A stretch of 64,000 nucleotides of DNA from Halocatena halophila. Lineage in GTDB: Archaea; Halobacteriota; Halobacteria; Halobacteriales; Haloarculaceae. Shown piece by piece: positions 16,590 to 25,224 of the stretch. Under the pieces are notes generated by a model. That model was not told the DNA's origin. It was given only the letters and a program-made list of their open reading frames with translations, and ran no database searches. Location: NCBI GenBank assembly GCA_027563145.1, contig CP071307.1:682001-746000 (forward strand), read 5' to 3'. A program made the position numbers and the translations under genes. Positions within the stretch are counted from its first letter, which is position 1; every line of letters starts with the position of its first letter.

Positions 16590-18632
16590 ATGGATACTAG
16601 ACGATACAGGACGCTCCTTGGATTGATCGCACTTTTAGGCGGACTAACCGTATGGGTGGTTGCTTCAGAGATTTTTCCGTATCATTCAATCAATCACGAT
16701 GAAGGCGTCTATCTCCAGCAGGCCACAATGCTACTGGAAAGAAACATCACACTTACTCCGGATCTGCCTACGCTGACTCGACCGTGGTTTTTCGTCGTCG
16801 ATGGATCACAGCTGTTCCCGAAATACGCTCCCGTTCCCGCTGCGATGTTTGCCATTGGGGTGGGAGTGGGAGTCCCTCGATTGTCTCTAGTGCTAATTGG
16901 TATCGCCGTACTCGTACTGATTGGTGCGATCGGCTCGGAGCTGTTCGACCATCGAACGGGCGTTTTGGCAGCAGTGCTCTGTGGTTGTTCGCCATTATTT
17001 ATTTTCTCAACTTCCGTGTTTCTTCCGTACGCACCAACGTCGCTTTTGAATCTGATATTCGCCTACAGCTATCTTCGCGCCAATTCAACACGCAATAACT
17101 ACTGGGCGATAATCGGAGGGTTAGCGATTGGATTGGCATTTTTCTCTAGGCCCTACACGGCTGTTCTGTTTGCAGTCCCGTTTGTGATCCACGCTGTGTG
17201 GATCCTCTTCCGGGATCGATCGTCACTCTCGTGGCTTGGTCTCATCGCCGGTGGCGGACTTGCTGGCGTAGCAACCGCGTTGGCGTATAACAGCGTTCTT
17301 ACTGGCGATCCGCTGGTGTTTCCATTCGAAGCGTTCGCTCCGGAAGATGGCCTTGGCTTTGGCCAGCAAAAACTGCTGAACCACGAACTCGAATATACGC
17401 CGTCGCTTGCGGTCACCGCCAACGCTACCGTCCTCGAATCATTTGGCACTTCCTGGTTTGTAGGGGGATTGGTTGGTATTTTCTTTGCTGGTGTCGGCAT
17501 GGTAGAGACAGTTATTGAGCGAAACGACCGTCGGCTCCTTCTCATGGGTGTTTGTGGATCGGTTGTCTGTGGAAACGTCTTTTTCTGGGGAAATTACAAC
17601 CTGATTGGTTCCCTCGCCCAGCGTGGCGATGGTTTGATCGCGTATCTGGGTCCATACTACCATTTCGATCTGCTTCTTTCCCTTTCAGTGTTCGGTGCCT
17701 GGGGGCTGTGGATCGTGGTCGATCGATGGCGAACGGTTACAGACCGAATTGATCGCCAGAGTGTGACAATCCTGGGTAGTATCGGGCTGCTTGTGCTGGC
17801 CCTGTGTGCCGGTTCAATCACGGCGGTTACCGTTTCGACGACGGTTGACCGGAATGCTAAAGTAACCGACTCATACGAGCGTGCGTACGAACCATTTGAA
17901 GAACGATCACTCGACAATGCGCTCGTCTTGCTTCCGCGAACCTATGGCGACTGGCTTAACCATCCGTTTCAGTATCTGCGAAATACGCCGAATTTCGACG
18001 GGGCTGTCGTGTACACCACTGATGGTGCGCCGCTTCAGTCGGTGTCCTCGTTTCCCAACCGCACTGTCTACCGGTATCGCTACCGTGGACCCTGGAATCC
18101 CGCAGGTGGATCTCCCACTGAAAGTGGGCTCCAGCGCGTCGACAGGATTCGTGGTGAAACCATTTCACTAGAAACCGATCTCAAGATTTCAGATGAAGCT
18201 GATGATGTAACCGTCCGCGTTGGGACTGATACCAATCGCACGATTGCCGTCTCCGATTCTGGACTCCCCAGGACGCTTTCTGTTTCGATCACAGCTGACG
18301 GCGCTATGGTTCAGAACGCAACCGATCGTCGCCGACTCCCAATTGGGAACTCGACAGTGCTCACGATCACTGCATCCGTTGATCGTTCGGAAAATGGAAC
18401 CCACACCACTCAGCTCACCCTCCCGATTTCCGTATCCGGGTCGACCGTGCGGACGATCACACCGTGGATTGATTTTTGCACCGGTGTGAGCGACTGTGAT
18501 GGCAGCTCGACGTATCTGCCACCGCGATCGGCCGAATTCGTATCTCTTAACGGAACGATCACTGGGACAGCGACTGGTTCCAATCGATTCGGTCGCCCTC
18601 GGTTGGCCAAAAACGAGACACGCGAGTCATAG
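16590..18632 (+). CDS. Integral membrane glycosyltransferase, PMT/GT39-like (GT-C fold)
   Basis: About 680 residues with some ten or more membrane spans in the first 430, then a large C-terminal soluble domain rich in beta-type sequence and Asn-X-Ser/Thr sites (NRTIAVSDS, NATDRRR, NESR-type endings). The first loop contains SINHDEGVYLQQATMLLE, the acidic DE motif typical of GT-C transferases that use polyprenyl-phosphate sugars. It may take part in S-layer or surface glycan transfer on the outer face of the membrane. I take ATG 16590 (MDTRRYRTLLG); an in-frame TTG at 16578 would add MSNL. The exact acceptor and sugar are unknown. Confidence 0.8.
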   Translation: MDTRRYRTLLGLIALLGGLTVWVVASEIFPYHSINHDEGVYLQQATMLLERNITLTPDLPTLTRPWFFVVDGSQLFPKYAPVPAAMFAIGVGVGVPRLSLVLIGIAVLVLIGAIGSELFDHRTGVLAAVLCGCSPLFIFSTSVFLPYAPTSLLNLIFAYSYLRANSTRNNYWAIIGGLAIGLAFFSRPYTAVLFAVPFVIHAVWILFRDRSSLSWLGLIAGGGLAGVATALAYNSVLTGDPLVFPFEAFAPEDGLGFGQQKLLNHELEYTPSLAVTANATVLESFGTSWFVGGLVGIFFAGVGMVETVIERNDRRLLLMGVCGSVVCGNVFFWGNYNLIGSLAQRGDGLIAYLGPYYHFDLLLSLSVFGAWGLWIVVDRWRTVTDRIDRQSVTILGSIGLLVLALCAGSITAVTVSTTVDRNAKVTDSYERAYEPFEERSLDNALVLLPRTYGDWLNHPFQYLRNTPNFDGAVVYTTDGAPLQSVSSFPNRTVYRYRYRGPWNPAGGSPTESGLQRVDRIRGETISLETDLKISDEADDVTVRVGTDTNRTIAVSDSGLPRTLSVSITADGAMVQNATDRRRLPIGNSTVLTITASVDRSENGTHTTQLTLPISVSGSTVRTITPWIDFCTGVSDCDGSSTYLPPRSAEFVSLNGTITGTATGSNRFGRPRLAKNETRES

Positions 18633-18644
18633 TTCGAGTGAGGA

Positions 18645-19802
18645 CTACGGCCGTGTTGGGTTACTCATCGACGGCGGTTCGCCACCGGACTTAATGATAG
18701 TGAATGCCCGCATTAGATCCGTCCGCGAGATAATTCCGATGAGTGTTCCATCCTCTGCAACGACGGGCAATCGCCCGACGCCGGTGGATTGCATCTGTTC
18801 GAAGGCCGCCATGGCATCCGTTTTGGGCCGCGTGGATTCAACGTCCCGTGTCATTACCTCGCTGACTCGATAGGCGTCCTGTTCGATTTCGTTTATTTCT
18901 GCGGCATCAGAGAGCGTCACCACGCCGACGAGCTGTTCGTTTCTGACGACTGGATAGCCCATATGCCGGTCTTCGAACATTCGGTCCATCAACTCCGTTA
19001 TCGAAATATCTTCAGGAACCGTTTTTAGATCCGACCGCGGCGTCATGATGTCGCTTACGCTTACTCCCTCGAACGACGCACGGAGGCTGGTTTGCTGGGC
19101 TTCTCCCGAGGCAGCGATGTAGATGAAAAATGCCAGCAGAATAAGAAACCAGTCGGTGAAAATCCCGATAATCCCGAGCAAAAACGCAAAGAACTTCCCC
19201 ACTTCGGCGGCCTGTTGTGTGGCTTTTGCATGCGGTCGAGAGCGCGCAAGCAGTGCGCGCAGGATTCTGCCGCCGTCCATCGGAAATGCCGGCAGCAGGT
19301 TAAAGATCGCGAGCATCACGTTGAGTACTGCAAGATAGCCCATCACCAGCTGCGCTGCTTGCATTCCAGGGCCCAAAAGCAAAAATACGATGTAGCAGCC
19401 AATCCCGATCACAACGCTCACTATCGGACCTGCCACGGCGATAAGCAACTCGTGGCGCCAGTTTTCTGGAAACTCTGTAAAACTTGCTACGCCGCCGAGC
19501 AGCCAGAGCGTAATCGAGTCGATTTCGTACCCAAATCGTTTGGCGACAGCCGAATGGCCAAGTTCGTGTAACAACACCCCAACGAACAGTCCGATTGCCG
19601 AAGTGAATCCGACGATCCATGGTGTGTTCCCGCGTGCGATATCTCCTGGGGTGATCGATGCACCGAGTTCCTGTTTGAGCAGCGTCGCGATCGTCTCGAC
19701 ATCGAAGGCAATGAGCGCGCCGAACAACGGGAGAACGATGAGGAACGACCAGTGAAGCTTGATCGGTATGGACGACACCGATCCGATCCGGATTCCTCGC
19801 AT
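18645..19802 (-). CDS. Site-2-type intramembrane zinc metalloprotease with two CBS domains
   Basis: A 385-residue M50 (SpoIVFB-like) protease. LLHELGHSAVAKRFGYEIDS gives the HExxH zinc site in a membrane span, and FNLLPAFPMDGGRILRALLA gives the second NPDG-like motif. Residues about 245-375 hold two CBS modules (VSDIMTPRSDLKTV and VSEVMTRDVESTRP), which in relatives sense adenosine nucleotides. It likely cleaves membrane-bound regulators. It converges with the glycosyltransferase gene (12 bp between stops). The phased array at 19863-19912 lies just upstream of its start, where it could affect expression. Confidence 0.92.
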   Translation of the reverse strand: MRGIRIGSVSSIPIKLHWSFLIVLPLFGALIAFDVETIATLLKQELGASITPGDIARGNTPWIVGFTSAIGLFVGVLLHELGHSAVAKRFGYEIDSITLWLLGGVASFTEFPENWRHELLIAVAGPIVSVVIGIGCYIVFLLLGPGMQAAQLVMGYLAVLNVMLAIFNLLPAFPMDGGRILRALLARSRPHAKATQQAAEVGKFFAFLLGIIGIFTDWFLILLAFFIYIAASGEAQQTSLRASFEGVSVSDIMTPRSDLKTVPEDISITELMDRMFEDRHMGYPVVRNEQLVGVVTLSDAAEINEIEQDAYRVSEVMTRDVESTRPKTDAMAAFEQMQSTGVGRLPVVAEDGTLIGIISRTDLMRAFTIIKSGGEPPSMSNPTRP

Positions 19803-19862
19803 AGTTCACTAGTATGCAAGCGGATGCTTAAAGCCACACCCGGCGACGCGCTGTTGAATTAT

Positions 19863-19912
19863 ACTGTGCCCACGTTCTCTACAGTGTGAACAGTATTAGC
19901 TGTCCAAACTGT
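19863..19912. repeat. Remote 9-bp-phased ACTGT array, six positions
   Basis: Half-sites fall at 19863 (ACTGT), 19872 (ACGTT, weak), 19881 (ACAGT), 19890 (ACAGT), 19899 (GCTGT) and 19908 (ACTGT), all exactly 9 bp apart. The array lies in the 173-bp gap upstream of the site-2 protease and downstream of the P450 gene, about 8 kb from the main field near parA. It should be bound by the same protein if the parA partner reads this repeat. Confidence 0.78.
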
Positions 19913-19975
19913 CGAATGTGACCCTGTCTTGAGAGTCGTCAGCATTTGTTTCCCTTCTTTTCCTGAGAGATGATC

Positions 19976-21310
19976 TCAGTCGGTGCCGACGGGCGTGACT
20001 ACACAGTCCAGTCGATCGGGTGTGAGAAACGCTTTGGCCTCTGTTTTCGGATCAACAGTCCGACGCTCGAAGGTAGCCTCGGCAAGACAGACACGGAGAA
20101 TTTCGGTGAGTTCCGTCGTTGCAAACCGCATTCCAAGACAGTGTCTTGGCCCGCGTCCGAACGGCAGATACGCGGAACACTCCTGTGGGGATCGATCTGT
20201 CCATCGATTCGGCATGAACGCGTCGGGCTTTGTCCACCATCGATTGTCGCGGTGTAAAGAGTATACTGGCAATTGAATGGTGGTGTCAGCTGGCAGTCGA
20301 TATCCGTTACACTGAACGGGTTGACATGGCGTTCGATACAGCGAATGAATCGGTGGATACAGTCGGAGCGTTTCTGTAATTGCGTTTTCGATGGGAGCCG
20401 TGGTCTCGGGTACTGCAGATCGGATCTCTGTCGCGACTGATTGTGTGCCAGCGATCAGCCAGAGTGCGTAGCCGAGAGTTATGGCGGTTGTCTCGTGGCC
20501 AGCGAACAACAACGCAGTCAACTGATCCCGAATTGTCGAGTCATCGATGTTGGGTTCGGCAAGCAGCGCTGATAACACGTCCTCGGGTGGATCTGTGGCG
20601 TTTCGTCGCTCCTCGAGAATCTCGGCTACGAGGTCGTCAAAAACGGCCATTGTTTGCCTGTACCGTCGTTCGGTGGGCGTAGCTGGCATCCAGTCTGGGA
20701 GCAAATTTCCGAGCGCACCTAGATTCGATCGTTTGTGGATTGCGTTTGCGACCGAGCGAATGACCGTGTGTCGTTCGTCTGATTGGTTGATGGAAAACAA
20801 CGTATTGCACAGTATTGTGAGCGTCAGCTCCGTCGCAGCGGTGTAACAATCCACGACATCCGCAGAAATCCAGCGATTGAGGGCCGTACGTGTGGTATCT
20901 CTGATTGTTTTGCGGTGGTTCTCTAGCTGTTCCGGTCGAAAGGCGGGCCCCATCGCTTCCCTGAGCTGTTTCCACTCGGTTCCCGAGGCAGCGACGACGT
21001 TCGTCGGGCCAAGGAGTTCGAGAAATTCAGTTTCGAACGGTCCCTTCTCGAACAGGTCGTTCTGTTCGAGAAGTACCGCAGAAACCAGCGTAGGATCGAA
21101 TATGACGACAAACTCGTTTCCAACGGCACGGTATCGGACGATGTTACCGTACTCCTTGAACCGTTCGAGCGCATCGAGTCCCCCCGTGAGAAATTCGATT
21201 GTGTTTCCAACAACTGGCAGTCCACCACTTGCGGGTGGTTTTTCGCTGGCTGTGATCGTGGTGGAAAACGGACTCTGTGTGTTCTTTGGGGATTGTCTGG
21301 AAGCGGTCAT
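19976..21310 (-). CDS. Cytochrome P450
   Basis: About 444 residues with all hallmark motifs: the I-helix LLFAGHETTAITLGYALWLI, the K-helix ETLRLYPP, and the heme-cysteine loop PFGRGPRHCLGMRFA near the C-terminus. It is a monooxygenase of unknown substrate, most like the CYP102/CYP4-type soluble enzymes found in haloarchaea. I prefer the ATG at 21310 (MTASRQSP), because the in-frame ATG at 21370 would leave only 14 bp before the divergent regulator. No redox partner gene is adjacent. The divergent Bat-type protein is a natural candidate regulator. Confidence 0.92.
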   Translation of the reverse strand: MTASRQSPKNTQSPFSTTITASEKPPASGGLPVVGNTIEFLTGGLDALERFKEYGNIVRYRAVGNEFVVIFDPTLVSAVLLEQNDLFEKGPFETEFLELLGPTNVVAASGTEWKQLREAMGPAFRPEQLENHRKTIRDTTRTALNRWISADVVDCYTAATELTLTILCNTLFSINQSDERHTVIRSVANAIHKRSNLGALGNLLPDWMPATPTERRYRQTMAVFDDLVAEILEERRNATDPPEDVLSALLAEPNIDDSTIRDQLTALLFAGHETTAITLGYALWLIAGTQSVATEIRSAVPETTAPIENAITETLRLYPPIHSLYRTPCQPVQCNGYRLPADTTIQLPVYSLHRDNRWWTKPDAFMPNRWTDRSPQECSAYLPFGRGPRHCLGMRFATTELTEILRVCLAEATFERRTVDPKTEAKAFLTPDRLDCVVTPVGTD

Positions 21311-21384
21311 CGATTCAATCGACGGATCGGAGTTATGTGGTCGTTCTGGCGAACTGATAAGCCCATTCAAGAGGAAACTATCGT

Positions 21385-22050
21385 ATGCGTACGCTCGATT
21401 GTACGATCAGGTTGGGACCGGCATACCAGCTTTCGGTTCCTGAGGAACTCTCGGTTGGTCCGGTCAAAGAGGAGATGCTTGCGTGGTCACTGGGTGAACA
21501 GCGACGCAAAATCTGTTTTGTTGCTCGGATAACCGGCGAGCAGTCTACAATCGAGGCCGCAATCGCAGAACTTGATCCACTCATCAGATACGAGATACTA
21601 GCTACGACTGCAGACCAGTTCGAAGTGTATGCGGAGATGGAGATGTCCGACACGGATCGGCGGCTCTTTCGGTCGTTTGACCAGGATCGAGTTGTACTCG
21701 TGGGACCGCTCACGTACGTCGATACGGCAACCGTAAAGTTCACTGTCGTCGGAACGACTGACGCGTTAGAAGCGATGATTGGTGCGTTTCCATCGGAGAT
21801 TTCGATCTCGGTCGATCGAATTGGCTCAGGCATCGAGAAAAGATGGACACCAGAGAACGACCTCACTCACCGGCAGCTCGAAGCACTCAGATTGGCGCTC
21901 GACTGTGGCTACTACGACAATCCTCGATCTGCGTCGCTTTCGACCGTCGCCGATGCGCTCGGCTGTACGACGGCCACGGCGTCCACACACCTCCGGAAGG
22001 CAGAACGAACGGTGATACTCGCGGCGATCGGTTCGTCGCGACGTTGCTGA
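21385..22050 (+). CDS. Bat-type HTH-10 transcriptional regulator
   Basis: A 221-residue protein of the bacterio-opsin-activator family. About 150 residues of sensory/effector domain (MRTLDCTIRLGPAYQLSVPE onward) are followed by the HTH_10 domain LTHRQLEALRLALDCGYYDN and ADALGCTTATASTHLRKAER. The Bat N-terminal PAS and GAF domains are absent. It faces away from the P450 gene across a short gap, so it may control it. The last ~130 bp of the gene are duplicated at 24286-24413 in a broken second copy. Confidence 0.88.
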   Translation: MRTLDCTIRLGPAYQLSVPEELSVGPVKEEMLAWSLGEQRRKICFVARITGEQSTIEAAIAELDPLIRYEILATTADQFEVYAEMEMSDTDRRLFRSFDQDRVVLVGPLTYVDTATVKFTVVGTTDALEAMIGAFPSEISISVDRIGSGIEKRWTPENDLTHRQLEALRLALDCGYYDNPRSASLSTVADALGCTTATASTHLRKAERTVILAAIGSSRRC

Positions 22051-22077
22051 CACCCTGTGAGTGAATAAAATGAGGAC
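21923..22077 (+). repeat. Direct repeat, left copy (3' end of the Bat-type gene)
   Basis: About 150 bp covering the end of the regulator gene and about 25 bp past its stop. It is nearly identical to 24286-24440, with a handful of substitutions and a small indel. The two copies are 2.36 kb apart in the same orientation and bracket the transposase relic, orc1 and the origin. Confidence 0.85.
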
Positions 22078-22410
22078 AGAGGAGTTAACGACACTGAAGG
22101 GATCCATTAAAGCGGACGAGTTGCAGACTCTCGCTGCCGACAGAGGCTATGATAGCTAGCCGTTACGTGACACTCTCCGAGAGATGGGTATAGGTCCTTT
22201 TGTGAAACATTGCGTCCTCACACCGTACGATCATACTCACAGCGAACGAATCGACAACGATCTCTACAACCAGCGCTCAATGTCAGAGATGGTGAACTCC
22301 TCGGTCGTACGCTCGTATGTCTCTGCCGTCCGAGCGAATGGTACAGTGCGTTCCGCGAAATCGTCCTGATGTGTCTCGTCTACAATATCAAGCGTGCTGT
22401 GAAACAGTGA
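22069..22410 (+). pseudogene. IS5-type (ISH) transposase C-terminal relic
   Basis: From 22069 the plus strand reads ADELQTLAADRGYDS, then an in-frame TAG (near 22156), then PLRDTLREMGIGPFVKH and ERIDNDLYNQRSMSEMVNSS. A frameshift then leads to WYSAFREIVLMCLVYNIKRA and a stop at 22410. This is the C-terminal third of the halobacterial IS5-type transposases, including the YGQRS-like region with its conserved glutamate and the final helix. The N-terminus and terminal repeats are missing. It is therefore a decayed insertion-sequence fragment next to orc1. It marks past mobility of this segment. Confidence 0.78.
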
Positions 22411-22421
22411 AATCCAAGGTC

Positions 22422-23705
22422 TTATTCTACAACACCACGGAGTTCGATCGACTCCCATTCTCGACCGTGCTCCTGAATGGCTTCTTGTACCTTCTGGATG
22501 TCAATTTCGTCACTGAACTCATGTTCATTCCACTGTCCGCCACGAGCTCCCTTATTGCGGTCGATGGTTCGCACGAAACCGAACATAACCAGCTTTGAGA
22601 GGTGATTGAACATGCCACGCTGGGTGAGTGGCTCTTTTCCACTCGTCGTGTTGTAGGCACGAACTACACGTGAGTACGCAGCGTGGATCGTTCGAGTTCG
22701 GGCCGGCGTAAGACCCGCTTCATCAAGATGGGCGATTGCCGCCAAGATGAAAAGCTTCTCCTGGTCCTGGTCGACGATTGATTCCACAATGTTCCCGTAT
22801 TCAAGATCCTTATCAGCCTGTCGGATGTGAGGTGGTTTGATCTGTTCGGACCCATCCTCCTCAGCAACCTCCGCAGAGCGACGAAGCAGACGAATTGCAC
22901 GTCGAGCACTCCCCGAGGCTTCCTTATAGGCGAGTGCCGAACACAGGGAGATCGTCTCTTGCGTGTATGCGCCCTCGAAGAGGGCCCGTTCAGCTCGATC
23001 ACGAAGAATAGTCGCGAGCTCGTCTGCATCATAGGCTGGAAATTTGATCTCGGTCTCACAGAGGCTGTCTTTCACTTTCGGCGAGAGGTTCTTGCGAAAC
23101 GTGTAGTCGTTGCTGATCCCGATAACGCCGACTCTGACGGTTTCGAGGTACCCAATATCCCGTGAGCGAGGCAATTCGTAAAGGAGGGTGTCATCGGATC
23201 CGAGTTTGTCGATTTCGTCGAGGATGATCAGTACCGTTCCGGTAAGAGTGTCCAACTCCTCGTAGAGAAGGTCATACACGTCCTGGGGAGCGTAACCTGT
23301 CGCATTGATCCGGTTTCCCGGTTCTCGGAGCCGATTGACGATTCCAACAGCGACCTGGTATGAAGAGGTTGTATGGTCGCTCGTCGTGAAATTCTCGCAG
23401 TTGATCCAAAGGGCAGTGAGGGAAATCTGTTCGCTGGGCGGTAGCTGTTCGTTCTTCTGTTCGATATCGCGTTCGAGAGTCCGTCGGAGGTACTTCGTTA
23501 CGGCGGTCTTTCCCACACCTGTGTCGCCGTAAAGGAAGGCATTCTGTGGTGGACGTCCTTTATAGATCGGCTTGAGTACACTCGTATACCGAGTGAGCAC
23601 CTCATCTCGGCAGAGAATTCGATCGGGCGTGTAGTCCTCTTCGAGGACTGCGGCGTCCCGTATCAGGTCGACCTCGTCGGCGAAGATCGAATCGGGATCT
23701 TCCAT
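22422..23705 (-). CDS. orc1: Orc1/Cdc6 replication initiator
   Basis: A 427-residue initiator beginning MEDPDSIFADEVD. The AAA+ part has PQNAFLYGDTGVGKTAVTKY (Walker A), LIILDEIDKLGSDDTLLYEL (Walker B), the sensor-1 segment GVIGISNDYTFRKNL, and a sensor-2 region with SGSARRAIRLLRRS. A C-terminal winged-helix domain follows (LTQRGMFNHLSKLVMFGFVR). It binds origin recognition boxes and helps load MCM. An open frame extends 23 codons further upstream, but it runs through the origin repeats, so the ATG at 23705 is the better start. The origin lies directly upstream, the classic orc-oriC arrangement. Confidence 0.95.
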   Translation of the reverse strand: MEDPDSIFADEVDLIRDAAVLEEDYTPDRILCRDEVLTRYTSVLKPIYKGRPPQNAFLYGDTGVGKTAVTKYLRRTLERDIEQKNEQLPPSEQISLTALWINCENFTTSDHTTSSYQVAVGIVNRLREPGNRINATGYAPQDVYDLLYEELDTLTGTVLIILDEIDKLGSDDTLLYELPRSRDIGYLETVRVGVIGISNDYTFRKNLSPKVKDSLCETEIKFPAYDADELATILRDRAERALFEGAYTQETISLCSALAYKEASGSARRAIRLLRRSAEVAEEDGSEQIKPPHIRQADKDLEYGNIVESIVDQDQEKLFILAAIAHLDEAGLTPARTRTIHAAYSRVVRAYNTTSGKEPLTQRGMFNHLSKLVMFGFVRTIDRNKGARGGQWNEHEFSDEIDIQKVQEAIQEHGREWESIELRGVVE

Positions 23706-23738
23706 TTTGTGAACCTTGACGTATCGGTTCACCTTATA

Positions 23739-24120
23739 TTTTCCTGAGTTTCTTGAGTTTCCTGAGCCATGCATCTCTCACACAGCAGTTTTCCTGAGTT
23801 ATCGACTCGAAACGGGGGTAGATCGGATTGTACGTACTCGAACACAGCGATTTTCCTGAGTCAATCACTAGGCTGAAGAATGGTCTCTTCTGGTCGAGGA
23901 CGAGTCGTCTAATATAGTATTATATCTATTGGTATAGGAAATACTAACTAACACTAGCAAAATCCGAAAGTCGAAGACTACACCCAGTTGAACAGCGGCT
24001 TTCCTGAGTTATTTATAGTATTATCAACATTATTTTATATAGTTACCGTGGAGAGCCTACTACTAGTGAGTGATCAGCCACCGCCGAACAGAGAATAACT
24101 CGGGAAAATTGCTGTGTGAG
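23739..24120. other. Replication origin (oriC-type) with origin recognition boxes
   Basis: Repeats with the core TTTTCCTGAGTTAT occur at 23739-23750 (plus a partial at 23758-23766), 23789-23803, 23851-23862 and 23999-24012. An inverted copy with CCCGAG for CCTGAG lies at 24094-24116. The better copies share the longer flank ACAGCRR before the core. Between the oppositely oriented copies are AT-rich tracts (23911-23945 and 24008-24045) suitable as the unwinding element. Placement immediately upstream of orc1 and the inverted boxes around AT-rich DNA match known haloarchaeal origins. A G-run (cgaaacggggg, 23808-23817) follows one box, as in many halophile ORBs. Confidence 0.85.
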
Positions 24121-24150
24121 TGTGCCCTCGTGTGAACTATCGTCTAAGAA

Positions 24151-24413
24151 AAGATGCTTACGAAGTCACTGGATGAACAGCACCACAAAATGGCTTTGCT
24201 GCACGGATAACCGGTGAACAGCCTTCGATCGAGGCCGTACTTGAAGCACTCAAAGCGGCCATCGAGGGTGGCTATTTTGACGATTCTCGATCTGCGTCGC
24301 TTTCGACCGTCGCCGATGCGCTCGGCTGTACGACGGCTACGGCGTACACACACCTCCGGAAGGCAGAACGAACGGTGATACTCGCGGCAATCGGTTCGTC
24401 GCGACGTTGCTGA
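24151..24413 (+). pseudogene. Deleted second copy of the Bat-type regulator gene
   Basis: The stretch starts with sequence like 21472 of the intact gene (atgcttacgaagtcactgg against atgcttgcgtggtcactgg). It follows it for about 90 bp, then jumps over some 320 bp directly into the HTH region (gaagcactcaaagcgg). From 24286 it is nearly identical to the intact gene through the same stop. The N-terminal domain is thus missing and the reading frame is interrupted. It is a duplication followed by internal deletion. The last 130 bp are much better conserved than the rest, which suggests recent gene conversion or a later second duplication. Confidence 0.8.
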
Positions 24414-24440
24414 CGTACAGTGAATGAATAAAAGAGGACA
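24286..24440 (+). repeat. Direct repeat, right copy
   Basis: Partner of 21923-22077 (offset 2363 bp), over 90% identical by eye. Recombination between the two copies would remove orc1 and the origin as one circle. From 24441 to about 24640 I see no gene. Confidence 0.85.
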
Positions 24441-24635
24441 GGGGGTGTGGGGTATGCCGGGTCGCCAGTAGGGCCTTCCCCAGTGATATCAAATATTGCT
24501 GTCCATTCCATTTTTATGGCCGTACTACCGCTTCTACGAATAGTGTTAGGAGTGCCTGTACTATCTCAACTACCGAAATAATGGCCCCCTTGTTCGGTTC
24601 ACATCGACTGTGCCAAACTGATTAGACTGCCGTGA

Positions 24636-24656
24636 TACCGATTTTTAAGTCGGCCG
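24636..24656 (+). promoter_or_regulatory. Probable promoter of the DUF302 gene
   Basis: The sequence gatttttaagtcgg, a TATA-like element, ends about 25 bp before the ATG at 24674. This is the expected distance for a leaderless haloarchaeal transcript. Confidence 0.45.
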
Positions 24657-24673
24657 TGGAGCAATCGACTGCC

Positions 24674-25084
24674 ATGTCGTACTACAACCGCCAGCGAATC
24701 GACGACGATTTTGAAACAGTCGTTTCAGAAACGATCGAAGCACTCGAAGACGAAGGATTCGGTGTTCTCACCGATATCGATGTCAGCGCAAAGTTTAGTG
24801 AGAAGCTCGGGCTTTCGGAATACCCCAACTACCGAATTCTCGGCGCGTGCAATCCCGAACTGGCACACCAGGGACTCGAGGCAGAACGCAATCTCGGAGT
24901 CTTGCTTCCATGTAATGTCGTAGTGTACGAAACTGATGGCGACGTGATGCTTTCGTTTGTCGATCCGTCGACACTCCTATCGATCGTTGATTCGGACAAT
25001 CTCGATCCACTCATCCGTGACGTCACAGAGCGTTTCGATCGGGTTCTCGAGACCGTTCAGTCCACTGCTGGTGATCGCTCATAA
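24674..25084 (+). CDS. DUF302 family protein
   Basis: A 136-residue protein. MSYYNRQRIDDDFETVVSET, GFGVLTDIDVSAKFSEKLG and YRILGACNPELAHQGLEAER follow the DUF302 fold closely, including the conserved LGACNP turn. Proteins of this family are small cytoplasmic alpha-beta folds, often near respiratory or thiol genes. Their biochemical role is not settled. It precedes the cytochrome bd-type oxidase genes by 140 bp in the same direction and might be cotranscribed. I chose the ATG at 24674, after the TATA-like element. Confidence 0.88.
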   Translation: MSYYNRQRIDDDFETVVSETIEALEDEGFGVLTDIDVSAKFSEKLGLSEYPNYRILGACNPELAHQGLEAERNLGVLLPCNVVVYETDGDVMLSFVDPSTLLSIVDSDNLDPLIRDVTERFDRVLETVQSTAGDRS

Positions 25085-25224
25085 TCCTCCTACCAATTCT
25101 CTGAACGCCGCCCTGACGTCGCGTTCACATTTTTATTCGAACGGTAGGACAACTGTATTTACTATTGGCTGTGAACTGCGTAGACAGCTCAACGGCGTTG
25201 GCCGGTGAGAGTTCGTCGCTACAC

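Noticed and set aside
22264..22458. 64-codon minus-strand frame starting before orc1
   Set aside because: It lies antisense to the transposase relic, whose plus-strand reading explains the sequence better.
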